A stretch of 64,000 nt of DNA, taken from assembly GCF_017877055.1 (NCBI RefSeq), contig NZ_JAGIPG010000005.1, positions 340,642-404,641 on the forward strand. The letters run 5' to 3'. The notes under the pieces were generated by a model. The model was given only the letters and a program-made list of their open reading frames with translations, was not told where the DNA came from and did not search any database. The position numbers were made by a program, and so were the translations under genes. Every line of letters begins with the position of its first letter. Position 1 is the first letter of the stretch. The stretch comes from Neorhizobium galegae. GTDB lineage: Bacteria; Pseudomonadota; Alphaproteobacteria; Rhizobiales; Rhizobiaceae. Shown in pieces: positions 25,194 through 34,235 of the stretch.

Positions 25194-27905
25194 TCAGGCC
25201 TGTTCGAAAGCGCCGTGGCAATGCTTGTATTTCTTGCCGGATCCGCATGGGCAGGCCTCGTTGCGGCCGATCTTGCCCCAGGTGGACTGGTCTTCCGGAC
25301 GGCGGTCTTCCGGGGCGGCAATGAAGTTCTCGCTGTCGAAGCCGGTCACCTGATTGAGGCCGGTCGTCGGATCAACATGCTGTTCGTCGTAGATCGCCGG
25401 CGGCTGCGGCGGCTCGGGGTTCTGCACCAACTCGACGCGCATGAGCTGGGCGGTGACCGCCTCGCGCAGGTTGGCGAGCAGGGCCTGGAACAGCTCGAAG
25501 GCTTCCGCCTTGTATTCCTGCAGCGGGTCACGCTGGGCGTAACCGCGGAAGCCGATGACCGAGCGAAGATGGTCGAGATTGACGATATGCTCGCGCCACA
25601 GATGGTCGAGCGTCTGGAGCAGCACCGAGCGCTCGACATAGGTCATGATCTCGGCACCGAAACGCTCCTTGCGATCGGCGGCAGCCTTGTCGGCAGCCTC
25701 GGTGATGCGTTCGCGGATATCGGTCTCGCCGATGCCTTCTTCCTTGACCCAGTCCTCGATCGGCAGGTCGAGGTTGAGCATACGGCCGACGTCTTCGCGA
25801 AGGCCTGCGGCATTCCACTGTTCGGCATAGGCGCGTTCGGGAATATGCTTGGCGACGAGAACTTCGATCACCTCGTTGCGCATGTCCTCGACGGTCTCGG
25901 ATACGTCTTCCGAGTCCATCATCTCGATGCGCTGCTCGAAGATCACCTTGCGCTGATCGTTGGTGACGTCGTCGTATTTCAGAAGGTTCTTGCGGATGTC
26001 GAAGTTGCGGGCTTCGACCTTCTTCTGGGCGCGTTCGAGTGCCTTGTTGATCCAGGGGTGGACGATCGCCTCGCCTTCCTTCAAGCCCAGCTTCTGCAGC
26101 ATGCTGTCCATGCGGTCGGAGCCGAAGATGCGCATCAGGTCGTCCTGGAGCGACAGGTAGAATTTCGAGCGGCCCGGGTCGCCCTGACGGCCGGAACGGC
26201 CGCGCAGCTGGTTGTCGATGCGGCGGCTTTCGTGGCGTTCCGTGGCGATGACGTAGAGGCCCCCGGCGGCAAGCGCCTTTTCCTTGAGCTGCCTGACTTC
26301 TTCGCGGCTTGCCGCTTCCTTGGCATCGCGCTCCGGACCCGGCTCCATGCCTTCGAGCTCGCGCTCGAGGCGCATGTCGATATTGCCGCCGAGCTGGATG
26401 TCGGTGCCGCGGCCAGCCATGTTGGTGGCGATCGTGACGGCGCCCGGCACGCCGGCCTGCGACACGATATAGGCTTCCTGCTCGTGGTAACGGGCGTTCA
26501 GGACCTGGAAGTTGGTGAACCCGGACTGGCGAAGCATGGTCGCCAGCAATTCCGACTTCTCGATCGAGGTGGTACCGACGAGAACCGGCTGGCCGCGCTC
26601 ATGGGCGTCCTTGATCTCGGCGATGATCGCCTTGAACTTTTCGTCGAAGGTCCGGTAGACCTCGTCGTCCTCGTCGATACGCTGGATCGGCAGGTTGGTC
26701 GGCACTTCGACCACTTCGAGCTTGTAGATGTTGCCGAACTCTTCCGCCTCGGTCTGCGCCGTACCGGTCATCCCGGCGAGCTTTCCGTACATGCGGAAAT
26801 AGTTCTGGAAGGTGATCGAGGAGAGCGTCTGGTTCTCCGGCTGGATCTGCACCTTTTCCTTGGCTTCGAGCGCCTGATGCTGGCCTTCCGAATACCGGCG
26901 GCCGGGCATCATGCGGCCCGTGAATTCGTCGATGATGACGATCTCGTCGTTGCGGACGATATAATCCTTGTCGCGGGTGAAGAGCTTGTGGGCCTTCAGC
27001 GCGTTGTTGATGTGGTGGACGATCGCGACGTTCTCGACGTCGTAGAGGGATTCGCCCTTCAGCAGGCCCGCCTGGCGCAGCAGGTTTTCGAGCTTCTCGG
27101 TGCCGGCTTCGGAGAAGTTGGCGGAGCGCTGCTTTTCGTCGATCTCGTAGTCTTCCGGCGTCAGGACCGGGATGAAGGCGTCGATCGTGTTGTAGAGTTC
27201 CGAACGGTCGTCGAGCGGGCCGGAGATGATCAGCGGCGTGCGCGCCTCGTCGACCAGGATCGAGTCCACTTCGTCGACGATCGCGTAATTGTGTCCGCGC
27301 TGGACCATCTGGCTGCGCTCGTACTTCATGTTATCGCGCAGATAATCGAAGCCGAGTTCGTTGTTGGTGGCGTAGGTGATGTCGCAGGCGTAGTTGGCGC
27401 GGCGCTGGTCGTCGTCGAGGCCATGGACGATGACGCCGGTGGTCAGGCCCAGGAAGCCGTAGAGCTTGCCCATCGTGTGGGCGTCGCGCTGGGCGAGGTA
27501 GTCGTTGACGGTGACCACATGCACGCCCTTGCCGGCGAGCGCGTTCAAATAGACGGGCAGGGTCGCCACCAGCGTCTTGCCTTCACCGGTCTTCATCTCG
27601 GCGATCGCGCCATCGTGGAGGATCATGCCGCCGGTCAGCTGCACGTCGAACGGGCGCATGCCGAGCACGCGGCGGGACGCCTCGCGCACGACCGCAAAGG
27701 CCGGGATCAGGAGGTCGTCGAGCGTCTTGCCGTCGGCGAGCAGTTTCCTGAACTCCACGGTCTGGGCTGCAAGCTGTTCGTCGGAGAGAGCCTTGGTCTT
27801 CTCCTCGATCGCATTGATAGCGTCGATGCTCGGCTGATAGCTGCGCACGCGGCGATCGTTTGCCGAACCGAACAATTTGCGGGCGATGCCGCCAAGGCTG
27901 ACCAT
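25194..27905 (-). CDS. secA: Preprotein translocase ATPase SecA
   Basis: Motor ATPase that pushes unfolded preproteins through SecYEG. The 903-aa protein has Walker A MKTGEGKT (residues 104-111), the DEAD-box-type motifs VDEVDSILVDEARTPLIISG and GRSGRQGDPG, and a C-terminal zinc tail with CPCGSGKKYKHCHG for SecB and phospholipid binding. I chose the ATG at 27905 with AAGGA upstream; the frame runs on to 28082 without a site. It is divergent from the PpiC-type isomerase gene, a conserved rhizobial arrangement. Confidence 0.97.
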   Translation of the reverse strand: MVSLGGIARKLFGSANDRRVRSYQPSIDAINAIEEKTKALSDEQLAAQTVEFRKLLADGKTLDDLLIPAFAVVREASRRVLGMRPFDVQLTGGMILHDGAIAEMKTGEGKTLVATLPVYLNALAGKGVHVVTVNDYLAQRDAHTMGKLYGFLGLTTGVIVHGLDDDQRRANYACDITYATNNELGFDYLRDNMKYERSQMVQRGHNYAIVDEVDSILVDEARTPLIISGPLDDRSELYNTIDAFIPVLTPEDYEIDEKQRSANFSEAGTEKLENLLRQAGLLKGESLYDVENVAIVHHINNALKAHKLFTRDKDYIVRNDEIVIIDEFTGRMMPGRRYSEGQHQALEAKEKVQIQPENQTLSSITFQNYFRMYGKLAGMTGTAQTEAEEFGNIYKLEVVEVPTNLPIQRIDEDDEVYRTFDEKFKAIIAEIKDAHERGQPVLVGTTSIEKSELLATMLRQSGFTNFQVLNARYHEQEAYIVSQAGVPGAVTIATNMAGRGTDIQLGGNIDMRLERELEGMEPGPERDAKEAASREEVRQLKEKALAAGGLYVIATERHESRRIDNQLRGRSGRQGDPGRSKFYLSLQDDLMRIFGSDRMDSMLQKLGLKEGEAIVHPWINKALERAQKKVEARNFDIRKNLLKYDDVTNDQRKVIFEQRIEMMDSEDVSETVEDMRNEVIEVLVAKHIPERAYAEQWNAAGLREDVGRMLNLDLPIEDWVKEEGIGETDIRERITEAADKAAADRKERFGAEIMTYVERSVLLQTLDHLWREHIVNLDHLRSVIGFRGYAQRDPLQEYKAEAFELFQALLANLREAVTAQLMRVELVQNPEPPQPPAIYDEQHVDPTTGLNQVTGFDSENFIAAPEDRRPEDQSTWGKIGRNEACPCGSGKKYKHCHGAFEQA

Positions 27906-28159
27906 ACGAATGGTCCTTTCTGAAATCTGTCCCATGGGGGCGTGGGACCGGTCGAACCATCGGTTTCTGATGCCGATAAAATGACCCGTCACGCCCGGAA
28001 ACTCTGCTGGACGCCAAGTTGCGTGACAGATAAGAGGGGGGTCGAATGATGTCAACGGTGGCGGCCGATACAGAATGGCCACAATCCGGTGTTTGTGAAG
28101 GTTTTCTGGCCGGAATCAGACGTTCTGAAACCGGTTCCCTTATCGAAAGGTCTTTATCG

Positions 28160-29032
28160 ATGTTGCGCCACAAATTTCTCATGACGGCCGCGCTGGCCGC
28201 TGCGATCCTCTGCCAGGCTCCTGCCTTTGCGGCGGAAGATCCGGTCGTTGCCAAGGTCGGTGAGCTGGAAATCCACCAGTCGGAACTGGATATTGCGGTC
28301 CAGAACCTCGACCCGCAGCTCGCCCAGCTTCCCGACGACCAGAAGAAGGTCGCAGCCCTTTCCGGCGCCATCGACGTCAAGCTGCTCGCCAAGGGCGCTC
28401 TCGCCGAAGGCATCAAGGACACCCCCGACTTCAAAAAGCGGATGGACTATATCGCCGACCGCGAACTGCATAACGCCTATTTCCGCAAGCATGTGATCGA
28501 CGCCACCACCCCTGCAGAGATCAAGGCCCGTTACGACAAGGAAATCGCTTCCCTGCCGAAGCAGGAAGAAGTGCATGCCCGCCACATCCTCGTGAAGACC
28601 GAGGACGAGGCCAAGGCGGTCATCGCCGATCTCGACAAGGGCAAGGATTTCGCCGCGATCGCCAAGGAAAAGTCGCAGGACAGCAACAAGGACGAAGGCG
28701 GCGACCTCGGCTGGTTCGGCCGCGGCCGCATGGTTCCGGAATTCGAGGAAGCCGCTTTCGCGCTGAAGAAGGGCGAATACACCAAGACCCCGGTCAAGTC
28801 ACAGTTCGGCTATCACGTCATCAAGCTCGAAGACAAGCGCGATGCTCCGGCACCGGCTTTCGAGCAGGTCGAGGACCAGGTCAAGCAGCTGGTGATGCGC
28901 GACAAGTATGTCGCTCTCATCACCAAGGCCAAGAGCGAACAGAAGATCGACATCAAGGATGAGGCCCTCAGGAAGGGTTATGACGATGTCAGCAAGATGC
29001 AGGACGCGGGCGACGCGCCGGTCCAGAAGTAA
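28160..29032 (+). CDS. Periplasmic PpiC-type peptidyl-prolyl cis-trans isomerase
   Basis: A 290-aa exported parvulin-type foldase. The signal peptide covers about residues 1-22 and ends in APAFA. A SurA-N-like helical region follows, then the parvulin domain with VHARHILVKTEDEAKAV, GGDLGWFGRGRMVPEFEEAAF and FGYHVIKLED (about residues 138-235). I chose the ATG at 28160 with AAAGG upstream and a signal peptide directly after it. Divergence from secA suggests a link between export and periplasmic folding. Confidence 0.9.
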   Translation: MLRHKFLMTAALAAAILCQAPAFAAEDPVVAKVGELEIHQSELDIAVQNLDPQLAQLPDDQKKVAALSGAIDVKLLAKGALAEGIKDTPDFKKRMDYIADRELHNAYFRKHVIDATTPAEIKARYDKEIASLPKQEEVHARHILVKTEDEAKAVIADLDKGKDFAAIAKEKSQDSNKDEGGDLGWFGRGRMVPEFEEAAFALKKGEYTKTPVKSQFGYHVIKLEDKRDAPAPAFEQVEDQVKQLVMRDKYVALITKAKSEQKIDIKDEALRKGYDDVSKMQDAGDAPVQK

Positions 29033-29043
29033 GCTTTGACAAC

Positions 29044-29068
29044 GGGCCTGGTTCTTCCAGGCCCTTTT
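29044..29068 (+). terminator. Intrinsic terminator of the PpiC-type gene
   Basis: GGGCCTGG and CCAGGCCC pair perfectly around TTCTT and are followed by TTTT. It lies 11 bases after the stop codon and 26 bases before argJ. Confidence 0.85.
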
Positions 29069-29093
29069 CCTATTTGAGCCAGGTAGTTTTCCG

Positions 29094-30335
29094 ATGTCCG
29101 ATTCCGTTTCGCCGCTTGCTCCGAAATCCTATCCCGACATGCCGGCGATCCGCGGCGTGCGGATGGCGACCGCCGCCGCCGGGATCAAGTACAAGAACCG
29201 CACCGACGTGCTGCTGATGGTGTTCGACGAGCCGGCGACCGTCGCCGGCGTCTTCACCCGCTCCAAATGCCCTTCGGCGCCGGTCGATTTCTGCCGCGCC
29301 AATCTGTCGCACGGGGTCGCCCGCGCCGTGGTCGTCAATTCCGGCAACGCGAATGCCTTTACCGGCATCAAGGGCAAGGCTGCGACGGCGCTTACCGCGA
29401 AATCGGCCTCCGAAGCGGTCGGCTGCGGCGAAAACGAGGTTTATCTGGCATCGACCGGCGTGATCGGCGAACCACTGGACGCGACGAAATTCGCGGGCGT
29501 GCTCGGCGACATGAACACCGGCGCCACCGGCGACTTCTGGCTGGAAGCGGCACGAGCGATCATGACCACCGACACCTATCCGAAGGTCGCGACCCGCACC
29601 GCCGAGATCGGTGGCGTCAAGGTGACGATCAACGGCATCTCCAAGGGTGCGGGCATGATCGCGCCCGACATGGCGACGATGCTGTCCTTCGTGGCGACCG
29701 ATGCCGACATCGCGTCGCCGGTTCTGCAGAGCCTGCTTTCCGCCGGCGTCGGCCCGAGTTTCAATTCGGTCACCGTCGACAGCGACACGTCTACCTCCGA
29801 CACGCTGATGCTGTTTGCGACCAGTGCTGCCGCCGCGGACGGCCAGGCCCGCGTCGAAACCGCCGACGACCCGCGTCTGACGAGCTTCCGCGCGGCGCTC
29901 AACGATCTGCTCAAGGATCTGGCGCTGCAGGTCGTCCGCGACGGCGAAGGCGCCCGCAAGATGGTCGAAATCACCGTCACCGGTGCCGAAAGCGATGCAG
30001 CAGCGAAGACGATCGCTCTTTCGATCGCCAACTCGCCGCTGGTCAAGACCGCGATCGCCGGCGAAGACGCCAATTGGGGCCGCATCGTCATGGCCGTCGG
30101 CAAGTCGGGCGAAATGGCCGACCGCGACCGGCTGGCGATCTGGTTCGGCGACGTGCGCGTTGCCGTCGACGGCGAGCGTGATCCGGCCTATTCCGAAGCC
30201 GCGACCACCGCCGTCATGAAGGAACAGGACATTCCGGTGAAGGTCGATATCGGTCTTGGCAACGGCCGGGCGACCGTCTGGACCTGCGACCTCACCAAGG
30301 AATATGTTGCCATCAACGGCGACTACCGGAGCTGA
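29094..30335 (+). CDS. argJ: Bifunctional ornithine acetyltransferase / N-acetylglutamate synthase
   Basis: Recycles the acetyl group from N-acetylornithine to glutamate in arginine synthesis and can also use acetyl-CoA. The 413-aa precursor is cut by itself before the nucleophile Thr195 in GMIAPDMATML. NSGNANAFTG and the C-terminal DLGNGRATVWTCDLT-type segment are typical. It is followed after 6 bases by a GNAT gene and then mutT, a conserved three-gene order in Rhizobiaceae. Confidence 0.95.
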   Translation: MSDSVSPLAPKSYPDMPAIRGVRMATAAAGIKYKNRTDVLLMVFDEPATVAGVFTRSKCPSAPVDFCRANLSHGVARAVVVNSGNANAFTGIKGKAATALTAKSASEAVGCGENEVYLASTGVIGEPLDATKFAGVLGDMNTGATGDFWLEAARAIMTTDTYPKVATRTAEIGGVKVTINGISKGAGMIAPDMATMLSFVATDADIASPVLQSLLSAGVGPSFNSVTVDSDTSTSDTLMLFATSAAAADGQARVETADDPRLTSFRAALNDLLKDLALQVVRDGEGARKMVEITVTGAESDAAAKTIALSIANSPLVKTAIAGEDANWGRIVMAVGKSGEMADRDRLAIWFGDVRVAVDGERDPAYSEAATTAVMKEQDIPVKVDIGLGNGRATVWTCDLTKEYVAINGDYRS

Positions 30336-30341
30336 CAGGAA

Positions 30342-31124
30342 TTGAACGAAGCATCTTCTCCTCAGAACGATCTGCCATTGGTCAGGCGGCTCGAAGCCGT
30401 GGGCTTTCGGGCCTGGCCGGCGGCGTCCGTCGTTTATGACGGAAGCTGGCAGGTGCGGCTGACGGGCGGCCACCCTTCCAAGCGATTGAACTGCATCGTG
30501 CCGCTTGATCCCTCCGATCACCGCGACATGGCGATGCGGCTCGAGAAGGCGCGCAAGCGGTTCGAGAATTACGGCCGTCAGCTGGTCGTCCGGGAGACGC
30601 CGCTCGCTCCTCCCAAGCTCATCGACCATCTCGATGCCGCCGGCTGGCGGGTGTTCGAAACCGTCGACGTCCTGAGCGTCAACCTCACCGAACTGGAACT
30701 GCCGGACACGCTCGATCACCTGCCGAGCCACGATATCGGCCGGTTCTGCGATGCGAGCCTTGCGGTTGATAGCGAGGATCCGGCTCTAAAGCCGGCGCTT
30801 GCCGAGATTCTGAGTTCGATCAAGCCGACTTCCGGCTTCTTCATCAAGGAGAATCCGCAGGAAGGGGCCGCCGCCGTGGCGCTCTGCGTCCAGGACAACG
30901 ATCTTGCCGGCATCATCTCCTTTGCCGTGGCCAAAGAGCATCGGCGCGAGGGTGTGGGCACCGAAATCCTCTCCTCGGCGCTGCGCTGGGCTCGCATCAG
31001 CGGTGCGCGTTCGGCCTGGCTGCAAGTGGTTTCGACCAACGAACCGGCGATGGCGCTTTATCGGAAGTTCGGCTTCCGCAAGGCCTACGAGTACCGTTAC
31101 TGGCGGCAGGAAAGCCGGGCATGA
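30342..31124 (+). CDS. GNAT family N-acetyltransferase with N-terminal extension
   Basis: A 260-aa protein. The C-terminal half (about 150-255) is a GNAT domain with VAKEHRREGVGTEILSSALRWA as the acetyl-CoA loop and TNEPAMALYRKFGFRKAYEYRYW. The N-terminal 140 residues (WPAASVVYDGSWQVRLTGGHPSKRLNCIVPLD) form a second, GNAT-like region known from this rhizobial argJ-mutT neighbour. It starts with TTG at 30342 after AGGA, and its stop overlaps the mutT start (ATGA). The acceptor is unknown. Confidence 0.85.
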   Translation: MNEASSPQNDLPLVRRLEAVGFRAWPAASVVYDGSWQVRLTGGHPSKRLNCIVPLDPSDHRDMAMRLEKARKRFENYGRQLVVRETPLAPPKLIDHLDAAGWRVFETVDVLSVNLTELELPDTLDHLPSHDIGRFCDASLAVDSEDPALKPALAEILSSIKPTSGFFIKENPQEGAAAVALCVQDNDLAGIISFAVAKEHRREGVGTEILSSALRWARISGARSAWLQVVSTNEPAMALYRKFGFRKAYEYRYWRQESRA

Positions 31125-31534
31125 GCGACACCCCCCGCAAGATCCTGCTCGTCGCCGCCTGCGCGCTGATCGATACCGACGGCCGCATCCTTCTGGCCCA
31201 GCGTCCCGAAGGCAAGTCGCTGGCCGGCCTCTGGGAGTTTCCCGGCGGCAAGGTCGAGTCCGGTGAGACGCCCGAGGAGACGCTGGTGCGCGAGCTCGAG
31301 GAAGAATTGGGCATTGTCACCAGGATTCCCTGCCTTGCGCCGCTCACCTTCGCCAGCCACACCTACGAAACCTTCCACCTGCTGATGCCGCTCTATATCT
31401 GCCGTCGCTTCGAAGGCATTCCGACGGGCAGGGAAGGGCAGGCGATCAAGTGGGTGCGGCCGAACGCACTCAGGGATTACCCGATGCCGCCGGCCGACGA
31501 GCCGCTGATCCCGATCCTGCAGGACCTGCTCTGA
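31121..31534 (+). CDS. mutT: 8-oxo-dGTP diphosphatase, Nudix family
   Basis: Hydrolyses oxidised dGTP to prevent A:T to C:G mutation. The 137-aa protein has a complete Nudix box from Gly42 to Ile65 (GGKVESGETPEETLVRELEE plus ELGI) and the MutT N-terminus VAACALIDTDGRILLAQRPEGK. It overlaps the upstream GNAT gene by 4 bases. Confidence 0.9.
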   Translation: MSDTPRKILLVAACALIDTDGRILLAQRPEGKSLAGLWEFPGGKVESGETPEETLVRELEEELGIVTRIPCLAPLTFASHTYETFHLLMPLYICRRFEGIPTGREGQAIKWVRPNALRDYPMPPADEPLIPILQDLL

Positions 31535-31641
31535 TCGGTAAAATTGGAGCCGTCGGATTTATACGGCGTTAAGGGATCGTTTAGCCGATTGTGGCACCTT
31601 CAAGGCTTATCCGGTAACGCGTTGATGAGGCTTTAGAAGGC

Positions 31642-31962
31642 ATGGACGAGGAATTCTGGAAAACTGTGCGGGTCCGTCAGCGGACGACGCATGGCTCCGG
31701 CAAAACCGGCGCGCTCAATATCGCACTCCTGTTCGGGACGGCCGCAATCGCGCTTTCGCTGATCGTGACGCCGATGCTTGCCAGCCGCAATGATGAGCGC
31801 CGACTGGCGCATGTCCAGGAAGATTTCGACCTGATCAGTACGGGCTCCATCAAGCCCGGCGAAAAGGGCGCAAGACATTATACGATCCGGCGCAGCGTGC
31901 TGCAGGAAACGCCCGGCTCTGTCTGCATCGTGCAGGGCTACGGCGTCGGCAGCGACTGCTGA
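31642..31962 (+). CDS. Conserved hypothetical single-pass membrane protein
   Basis: A 106-aa protein with one hydrophobic helix at about residues 25-45, a short cytoplasmic N-terminus and an exported domain with two cysteines near the end (CIVQGYGVGSDC). GAAGG precedes the ATG. It lies 46 bases before the Flp pilin gene on the same strand, so it may be co-transcribed with it. I do not recognise the family. Confidence 0.65.
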   Translation: MDEEFWKTVRVRQRTTHGSGKTGALNIALLFGTAAIALSLIVTPMLASRNDERRLAHVQEDFDLISTGSIKPGEKGARHYTIRRSVLQETPGSVCIVQGYGVGSDC

Positions 31963-32008
31963 TACCCGGGCCTTTTAGGACCGCATATTTTGGTTTGAAG
32001 GATTTTCC

Positions 32009-32182
32009 ATGCGCCTTTTCAGATTCCTTCTGAATGATAACAGCGGCGCAACGGCCGTGGAATATGGCCTCATCGTTTCCATTCTGGCGGTAACGCTGTT
32101 TACGGCGCTCGGTGGCTATTACGACCTGATGAACAACATGTTCGGCGGTATCGCGAATACCTACGAGGACGCTACCCGCTAA
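32009..32182 (+). CDS. Flp family type IVb pilin
   Basis: A 57-aa prepilin. The short basic leader MRLFRFLLNDNSG is followed by ATAVEYGLIVSILAV, the Flp/Pil hydrophobic helix with Glu at +5 of the mature protein, so the prepilin peptidase cut should fall after Gly13. GAAGGA precedes the ATG. No assembly genes (tad/cpa) lie nearby. It ends 5 bases before the convergent methyltransferase gene. Confidence 0.88.
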   Translation: MRLFRFLLNDNSGATAVEYGLIVSILAVTLFTALGGYYDLMNNMFGGIANTYEDATR

Positions 32183-32187
32183 CGCTG

Positions 32188-33060
32188 TTATTCCGTTTCC
32201 CTGCGCAACGCGTCGGCCAGCCGCATCTTGGCGGAGCCCGGCTTCAACGGCTTCTGCTGGCTTTCGTGCGGCGCCCAGCCGGATGCGTAGATGATCGAGA
32301 ACGTGGCGCGGATGCGGCCGTCCGGATCGGAATAACGTTCCGCATAAAGCTCTGCAGCCCTTACGAAGAAACGCCTTGCGACCGGCACGCGGCTGCGGCC
32401 GGCGAGGGGATTGGTCATGCCCATGGCGCGCAGGTCCCGCATCAGCGGGAAAAGCGAGTCGTAACGCACCGTATAGGTCTCGGCGTCGACGACCGGCAAA
32501 GAGAAGCCGGCCCGTTGCAAGAGGGCGCCGACATCGCGCACATCGGCGAACGGAATGACGCGAGGGCTCGCGCCGCCCGTTAGTTCAGCCTCTGCGGACA
32601 GAAGGACGTCGCGCATTTCCTGGAGCGTGCCGGAGCCGGGGATCGCCGCCAGAAAAAGCCCATCGGGCTTCAGCGCCCGGCGGATGCGGATCAGCGTGCC
32701 GGGCGTGTCGTTGACCAGATGCAGCGACAGCGGCGACAGGACCAGATTGACGGAACCGGGTTCCAAGGGCACATCTTCCAATGGCGCCGCTGTGAAGGCA
32801 TCTCCAGGTCGGGCAAAGGCGGCATCCGTCTCGACGCGGCTTAAGGTGCCGATCTTGCCGGTGGCGAGCGCCTCGCGGGCGGCGATGCCGGTTCCGCCGT
32901 GGAGTTCGACCGCTGTCTCGAACTTCCGTTCGACGACCGACAGCCGGTCTGCAAGCTCGCGTCCGGCGATGTCGAGGAGGAAGGCGGCGTTGCTGTCCCG
33001 GGTGGTTATCGCGCGTCTGCGCCGTGCGCTCACCAGCTGTTCGTCGAAAAGAATTTCCAT
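32188..33060 (-). CDS. SAM-dependent methyltransferase-like protein, NDUFAF5/BioC-type
   Basis: A 290-aa protein with a class I methyltransferase fold. The segment LVLSPLSLHLVNDTPGTLIRIRRALKPDGLFLAAIPGSGTLQEMRDVLLSAEAELTGGASPRV is typical of the alphaproteobacterial relatives of mitochondrial NDUFAF5, which hydroxylates an arginine of complex I during assembly. The N-terminal segment FDEQLVSARRRRA is also characteristic. It is divergent from comF. Confidence 0.8.
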   Translation of the reverse strand: MEILFDEQLVSARRRRAITTRDSNAAFLLDIAGRELADRLSVVERKFETAVELHGGTGIAAREALATGKIGTLSRVETDAAFARPGDAFTAAPLEDVPLEPGSVNLVLSPLSLHLVNDTPGTLIRIRRALKPDGLFLAAIPGSGTLQEMRDVLLSAEAELTGGASPRVIPFADVRDVGALLQRAGFSLPVVDAETYTVRYDSLFPLMRDLRAMGMTNPLAGRSRVPVARRFFVRAAELYAERYSDPDGRIRATFSIIYASGWAPHESQQKPLKPGSAKMRLADALRRETE

Positions 33061-33118
33061 GGCCGTCCACTCGTATTCTGCCGTCGCAAAGGCGCGCTCC
33101 GTCCGCTATTGTCAAGTC

Positions 33119-33895
33119 ATGTCCGCCGAGCCCTACGTCAATGCCCTGCGACTTTTAACATCGTTTACCGTGGGGTGGACGAGATGGGTGGGCGATCTCG
33201 TCTATCCGCCGATCTGTCCGGGCTGCGGGGTGCGGACTGGGGCGCATCAGGGTTTTTGCCCCACCTGCTGGCGGGAGATCCGTTTCATCGAGCGGCCTTA
33301 TTGCGAAAAGCTTGGTCTGCCGTTTTCGTATGATCCGGGGCCCGGCATCCTGTCGGCCCAAGCCATTGCCGAACCACCGGTCTTCGACCGCCTGCGTTCG
33401 GCAGCAATCTTCGAGGGCGCGGCCCGTGACCTCGTCCATTCGCTGAAATACCGCGACCGCACCGATCTTGCGGGCATGATGGCCGGCTGGATGCTGCGCG
33501 CCTCGGACGGGCATGTTGCCGCCTGCGACGCCATCCTGCCCGTACCGCTGCATCGCTCCCGTTTCGCCTCACGGAAATTCAACCAGGCGGCGGAGCTCGC
33601 CCGGCATCTGTCACAGAAATCCGGGCGGCCGTTCCTCGCCTCCACCCTCATCCGCGTCAAGCGCACGAACCGGCAGGTGGGGCTTTCGGCGCGGGCTCGC
33701 GAGGACAACGTGCGGGCGGCTTTCGCGATCGCTCCGGGCCATGAGGATCGCATATTCGGTAAGCGGCTGGTGCTGATCGACGATGTCTATACGACCGGTG
33801 CGACAGTTTCATCCGCCACCCGCGCATTGAAGAAAGCAGGCGCCGCGGAGGTCACGGTTTTGACCTTTGCAATGGCTGTTGCCGCGCCTATATGA
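33119..33895 (+). CDS. ComF family phosphoribosyltransferase-like protein
   Basis: A 258-aa protein. The N-terminal double zinc finger is CPGC...CPTCW...CEKLG, and the C-terminal PRTase domain has VLIDDVYTTGATVSSA. ComF proteins act in DNA uptake in naturally competent species; their role in rhizobia is unclear. I chose the ATG at 33119; no good ribosome site is visible, so the start is less certain. It is divergent from the NDUFAF5-like gene and is followed by grxC. Confidence 0.83.
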   Translation: MSAEPYVNALRLLTSFTVGWTRWVGDLVYPPICPGCGVRTGAHQGFCPTCWREIRFIERPYCEKLGLPFSYDPGPGILSAQAIAEPPVFDRLRSAAIFEGAARDLVHSLKYRDRTDLAGMMAGWMLRASDGHVAACDAILPVPLHRSRFASRKFNQAAELARHLSQKSGRPFLASTLIRVKRTNRQVGLSARAREDNVRAAFAIAPGHEDRIFGKRLVLIDDVYTTGATVSSATRALKKAGAAEVTVLTFAMAVAAPI

Positions 33896-33965
33896 CAGAA
33901 GAAGACATTATTGCGCGCGGCCTATCTCCGACTTCCTTCCCCCTGGGCCGCGCCCGGAGACGATC

Positions 33966-34223
33966 ATGGCAGAGGTCACTATCTATACCCGCGAATATTG
34001 CGGTTACTGCGCACGCGCCAAGGCACTGCTGGAGACGAAAGGCGTTTCCTATACCGAGCATGACGCGACCTATTCGCAGGAATTGCGCCAGGAGATGATC
34101 GGCAAGGCGAACGGTCGTTCGACCTTCCCGCAGATCTTCATCGACGGCGCGCATGTCGGCGGCTGCGACGATCTGCACGCACTTGACAGAGCGGGCAAGC
34201 TGGACCCGATGCTGGCGAACTGA
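33966..34223 (+). CDS. grxC: Glutaredoxin 3
   Basis: An 85-aa dithiol glutaredoxin with active site Cys12-Gly-Tyr-Cys15, the TFPQIFIDG cis-Pro loop near residue 58 and GGCDDLHALDR for glutathione binding. GGAG precedes the ATG. It is the first of a short series with the nitrilase and DUF1178 genes. Confidence 0.93.
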   Translation: MAEVTIYTREYCGYCARAKALLETKGVSYTEHDATYSQELRQEMIGKANGRSTFPQIFIDGAHVGGCDDLHALDRAGKLDPMLAN

Positions 34224-34235
34224 GAGGTATCTTGC

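Noticed and set aside
25026..27923. A 965-codon plus-strand frame opposite secA
   Set aside because: It is the antisense shadow of SecA in a GC-rich genome; it has no family features and would need SecA to be non-coding.
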